From Aquanectria penicillioides (Eukaryota > Ascomycota > Sordariomycetes > Hypocreales > Nectriaceae), in contig PYIU01000010.1 of NCBI GenBank assembly GCA_003415625.1, forward strand, positions 62,001-126,000: 64,000 nucleotides of DNA, written 5' to 3'. Numbering within the stretch: the stretch's first letter is position 1; each line of letters opens with the position of its first letter. The position numbers and the translations under genes are program-made. The notes below the pieces were generated by a model, which searched no databases, was not told the DNA's origin, and was given only the letters and a program-made list of their open reading frames with translations. Below are positions 59,718-64,000 of this stretch, piece by piece.

Positions 59718-60456
59718 CTAATATGCAAACCTATCCACTGGTCCCCCTGTTTCGGCGTTCCGCCTCAATCTTGCTAGTTCGTATGCACGCGAAGCCAAGG
59801 CTTCATCACATCCTTAGATTGACGTCTGAAAGCCGCACTAACTTAGTGCGGCAAAAGACCTTGTGTCCGATGCACAAAACAATCCAAATGATCAAGCTAA
59901 TGTAACTGGAGAAAAATTCACTGGTACTCCAAGAAAAGAAAACGGCAAAACCACTCGTGATTAGGATGAGGCCATTAAAAATCAGCCCGTACCATGAGAG
60001 ATATGGCTGGAATGGTGCTTGGTATGGTAATTCTTGTCGGTCAATATTTTGCGTCTTTAGAATCCTTAGGAAGCGCAGGTGGCAAACACTGATGAGCGTC
60101 CAAGTTACCAATGCACCCGTCGCGCTGATGTTCATTAACCAATTGAAGACGATGGTGCCATTTTCAGATAAATTGAGGAGACCGAAAAGACCAACGAGTG
60201 CCGAAATAGCCACGGCGATATATGGTGTTCCGGCGCGATTAGTTCTCGACACACATTTCGGTGCGAAGCCTCCGTCGGCCAAGGCAACCAAGATTCGACT
60301 GCTGGAATATACATTCGAGCTGGCAGCAGTGAGCACAGCCGTCAGCAGGACAGCATTGATAATGTGCGGAAGGACAGGTACGCCGGCGCGTTCCGCGACC
60401 AGAACCAAAGGGGACGCAGAAGCGTCCATGGAGCCGCTTTGGAGTAATAAAAGGTA
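59718..60456 (-). pseudogene. Amino-acid permease, N-terminal part missing
   Basis: The minus frame starts abruptly near 60456 with LLLQSG.MDASASPLVL, then IINAVLLTAVLTAASSNVYSSSRIL, APKCVSRTNRAGTPYIAVAISALVGLFGLLNLSENG, FNWLMNISATGALVTWTLI, YQAPFQPYLSWYGLIFNGLILI: the second half of AAT-family (GAP1-like) permeases, TM6 onwards. Around 59806-59811 the frame breaks (two consecutive stops); one base over, the C-terminus continues as DEALASRAYELARLRRNAET to a stop at 59718-59720. The first half of the gene, which would lie beyond 60456, is replaced by the copia LTR. Probably inactivated by the insertion. Confidence 0.75.
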
Positions 60457-60588
60457 ATGTGTTTATTATTAAAGGTCTTAAGTTCTATATAAGTGTACAT
60501 ACTCAAGTGGGATATATATTAACAGAAGGCTAGTATCTCAGCTTCATTAAGACAGACTAATATTTGCCCAAGCCCCCAGCTTTTAACA
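60457..60588 (-). repeat. 3' LTR of a Ty1/copia element, inserted in the permease gene
   Basis: Read on the minus strand: the purine-rich GAGTGGGAG (polypurine tract) lies directly before TGTTAAAAGC (60588), and the sequence runs to about 60457 at ...AACACATTAC, where permease coding sequence begins. About 130 bp and, unlike the internal part, little mutated. The exact inner end is uncertain by about 15 bp. Confidence 0.6.
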
Positions 60589-60599
60589 CTCCCACTCAA

Positions 60600-63173
60600 A
60601 CTAATATAGCTATAATAAACTGACTCCTTTATCCTAACCTTAATTGCTATATATAGAAGAAAAAACCTATTAAAAGATACCTTTTATAGATAAAAAGAAC
60701 TATAGGAAAAACTAATACTTTTTATATACTATCTTAAAAATAAATATAGATAAATATTATATTTTATTTTAATATTTTTATCTATTTTTATATAATTATT
60801 TTTAGATTTTTAGGCAAGCAATAATTAACTCCTTTATAGAAAGTAATATTTAGTTTTATTAAATAAATAGTTAAACTTATTCCTTATTTCTTTTACTTAA
60901 GTATATTAATAATAATTAGTTTTAACTTTTAGGTCTTAATATACTATTATTATATAATGCCAACTTTTAGGTTTGCTTTATTTAAGTCCTATATACAATT
61001 TAAATAACTTAAATTTCTTTCTTAAAAGTCCTTTTATTAATCTATTTATAATTTATTCTTTAATAGGGATATATTAGATTTTAATTTTGCCTATTATAAT
61101 TTATTTTTAAATAAAGTGCTATTAGATATTAATATATTTAGTTTATTAATAAAATTATAGGTTCTTTATAATTGCAATTGCCCTTTAGTTATTTATATAA
61201 AGAATAGTTATAGGCTATATTTCTTTTTGCTATAATAGACTTTTCATTAAGGATTTAAGCTACATAGCTTTTTTAGTAGCTTGTGTTTTAGCTATATACT
61301 TAGCTTTATATATTAATAGTGCAACTATTAATTATCTCTTTAAGCTTTAGTTAATTAAGCCACTTTTTAGGTTAAAAGTATATTTTATTATTAATCTTTT
61401 TATTAGGCTATTGCCTTTTTAATTAGCATTAATATAGCTAAAAAGAGGAGCAAAAGGGCTAAAGAACTTTAGGACTAATAATATTATTCTTTTAATATAA
61501 TAGAAGATTCTTTTAATAGCTTATATATAAAAGCTATTTAGGTTTAATATAAAATGGCTATAAAGAGATACTATAAAGGCAATATTAGGCTTAGTCTTAA
61601 GCATTATATATATAAGTAATCTAATTGCTCTTATATATTAAGTCTTAGTTTTAGGGTCTACTATATAGTCTTTTAATGCTATTTTAAGGCAGTATCTTAA
61701 AGCAATTAAAACTGCAATTAGTTTATAGTTTTTTATTCTTAAGTCTAAAAGAATCCTTTTTAAATAGATATATTAAAAGAGCTAAATAGTTTAAATTTCT
61801 TTATTTTTATTAATTGCTATTTTTAAGTAATATTTATATAGTTTTAGATTATTTATTTTAAATCTCTTTAAAAGGGCATCTTTTACTATTTATATTTATT
61901 CTTTATTTAATTTAACTATTAAAAGATTATTAATATAAACTGCAATAAAGGTATTGCCTTTTAAAAAAACACTAATATTTATATAAATTAGTTTAAAGCT
62001 AAATATTTAAAGGAAGTCTAAAAGGGTTTTATATTAAATATATAGAGATTGCTTAAGGCTATAAAGTGCCTTTTATAGTTTATAGACTTTTATTATAGTA
62101 TCTTTATATTCTTTTAGCTATTTAATATAGATTTCTTTATTAATATTACTATAAAGGAAGGCTATTTTAATATTTATTTATTCCACTTTAAGACTTAAGG
62201 TAGCAGTAATAGTAAAGAGGGCCTTATAGCTTATAGGCTTAATAATAGATATAAAGGTTTTATAATAATTAATTCCTTCTTTTTATTTAAAGCCTTAGAC
62301 TATAAAGTGTGCTTTATATTAAATAGTTTAGCCCTTACTATTCTTTTTCTCTTTATAAATCTATTTGCCTTTAAGGGGTGTTTTTCCTTATAGGCAATCT
62401 ATAAGTTCTTAAGTGCTATTTTCTTAAAGCAATTTAATTTCTATATCTATTGCTTATTTTTAATTATTTTATTTAATTAAATATCTTGCCTTTTTATAAA
62501 ACTTAAGTTTAATAAATTCAATAGATCCTATAAATAGGGCTAGTTATAATAAAGATTTAAATATAAGGTCTTAATATAATAGTACTATATAGTTCCTATT
62601 AAAATGCATTGCCCTTATAGGGGTATCCTAAGCTTAAGGTATTTATTAAAAGTTTTATTTAATATTTTATATATTTTAACTATAGGGTTAATTGTTTATA
62701 TCTATTAATTATTCCCTATAGTTAATACTATAATAGTATTGCTTAATAGTAATAGTATTTGCTCTTTTAGTTTAATATATAAAGCAAATATAATAGCTTA
62801 AATTGGCTTTAGTAGAGCTTAATCTTAAGGTAAAGGGATATTTATAGAAATATTTTAATATTTTATATTATTTATATTTAAATTATTCTTTAATTGCTTT
62901 TACTTTTTAAAAGATATTTTATTAAAATTAATATTATTTATTATAAAGATCTTATTATTATTATTAATAAAAATATAGTTTTTACTCCTTTAATAGCCTA
63001 AAAGTTTACACTTAATTATCTTATCTTTTATCTTCTTTTATTAAGCAAATAAAAGTAAGGCCTAACTTTTATATTTTAAAATATAAATATAACTTAAGTT
63101 AAGTTTCTTATTTATTTAAGCTTTCTATAGGGTTTTATCTATTTTAATAATTAATAAAATATTTTAATAGTAT
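60600..63173 (-). mobile_element. Ty1/copia internal region, RIP-mutated
   Basis: The minus-strand segment at about 61255-61290 reads AKYIAKTQATKKAM, the copia RNase H block AEYIALTQATKEA with Glu changed to Lys. Around 62900-63060 a segment corresponds to the copia region before RT (CK.LGYEG....Y.......IRSRDVVF). TAA/TAG at Gln/Trp positions and A/T enrichment show RIP. The 5' end of the element is lost or lies beyond the gypsy LTR copy at 63174. Confidence 0.6.
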
Positions 63174-63805
63174 TATTATATATATAAATTATATAATAAA
63201 TAGTACTTTTAAATAGTTAGCCTTTATATCTTTTAAGTAAAGGTTAATAATCTATAAATACATTTATACTTTAGGATCTATTATTATAGTAGTCTTAAGA
63301 TATAAGTTAAGTAAAGTTTAATATATAATTAATTATTACTTATAGCTAAACTATTAATTCTAATATAATTATAGAGCCTATATTTATGCTTTTTAGTATA
63401 ACTATAAAATAAATAGTATAATAGTTCTATTATTAAAACTATTACTTTTAATACTATTTATAATAAAATAAATAAACTATAATAAGTAATAGTAATTACT
63501 TCTTTTTATTATATAGCTATAATCCCTATTAAGTATTTAAAAGTTAATAATTTATAAAGGGATAATAGAAATATTAATAGAATTACTAAAATTAATAGTA
63601 AGAGCTAAATAAATAAGACTAGCTAATTTAAAAAGGAATTTTTCCTTTTTTAAAACTAAACTATAATTAATAAGCTATAATTAATAGATCTAGCTATAAT
63701 CTAAAGGTTTTAAACCTTCTTATTATAAAATCCAACTTGTACTATAAAAGGAATTACTTTAATAGATTCTTCTATTTTTAATAAATTAAAGGATCTATTC
63801 TATTT
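63174..63805 (+). repeat. Third copy of the gypsy LTR plus 5' internal sequence
   Basis: 63174-63484 matches the LTRs at 22445 and 32356; 63485-63805 continues to match the leader after the left LTR (22755-23076), ending GGATCTATTCTATT, after which similarity stops. It is thus a truncated second insertion of the same family, next to the copia relic. Confidence 0.75.
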
Positions 63806-64000
63806 TATTTAGTAATACTCTATAGGTCTTGCGACAAGTAGTGCTTCTATACTGTTTTTAATAGAGGAAAAACCATATATATAAGATATTAGATAAAAAC
63901 CCCTATATCCCTTACTTGCTAGCCCCTTATTTGTCTCTATAGATTAGAATTAATTGGACATTAATTGTGCCTTTTATAGTTTAATATATATTAACTACCT
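63806..64000. other. End of window, no gene seen
   Basis: Less AT-rich than the preceding block; no coding frame recognised. The missing first half of the permease would be expected further right. Confidence 0.3.

Noticed and set aside
1..64000. CRISPR arrays, rRNA or tRNA genes
   Set aside because: No regularly spaced repeats or clear rRNA/tRNA sequence were found by eye; a tRNAscan-SE run would be decisive for tRNAs.

Overview
The window is nuclear DNA from a filamentous ascomycete (Pezizomycotina). The evidence is short 47-98 bp introns with GTANGT donors and CTAAC/CTGAC branch sites, families largely confined to filamentous fungi (HeLo-kinase, DUF7025 AAA+ ATPases, fungal sulfotransferase-like proteins), and AT-rich blocks with the C-to-T signature of repeat-induced point mutation (RIP). 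Gene content would suit Eurotiomycetes, but I cannot place it more precisely. Most genes here are spliced, so single open frames mislead; I rebuilt gene models from splice sites and phase.

Layout. 0.6-2.1 kb: a C2H2 zinc-finger gene with an internal 168-bp tandem duplication. 3.2-8.1 kb: two divergent decayed signalling genes, a HeLo-domain/kinase-like gene and a kinase/Sel1/ankyrin gene. 8.7-14.7 kb: two tandem AAA+ ATPase genes that look intact. 15.3-16.0 kb: a zinc-finger relic related to the first gene. 17.3-18.4 kb: a secreted GDSL esterase. 19.9-20.2 kb: a possible solo LTR. 21.5-34.4 kb: a heavily RIP-mutated block in which a 10.2-kb Ty3/gypsy retrotransposon is inserted in the transposase frame of a PIF/Harbinger-type DNA transposon, with a 5-bp target duplication still visible; perfect 25-bp inverted repeats lie just outside. 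34.9-38.5 kb: a sulfotransferase-like gene and an F-box/leucine-rich gene broken by one TAG. 40.3-41.5 kb: a Gfo/Idh/MocA oxidoreductase. 42.5-45.4 kb: a sugar-transporter relic and unclassified remnants. 46.2-47.9 kb: the housekeeping OLA1/YchF ATPase in nine exons. 48.4-53.6 kb: a broken unknown gene, a DUF829 (TMEM53-like) hydrolase and a five-exon beta-carbonic anhydrase. 56.9-59.1 kb: a Ser/Thr kinase whose last exons encode an ENTH domain. 59.7-64 kb: an amino-acid permease cut by a Ty1/copia element, followed by copia remains and another copy of the gypsy LTR.

How it fits together. This is an accessory, transposon-rich region rather than one pathway. Its left third is a patch of signalling and allorecognition-type families (HeLo, kinases, AAA+, zinc fingers), much of it decayed. 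The decay repeatedly takes the form of isolated TAG/TAA codons where Gln or Trp is expected, as if RIP or a similar C-to-T process had touched genes as well as transposons. The most unusual intact gene is the kinase-ENTH fusion at 56.9-59.1 kb.
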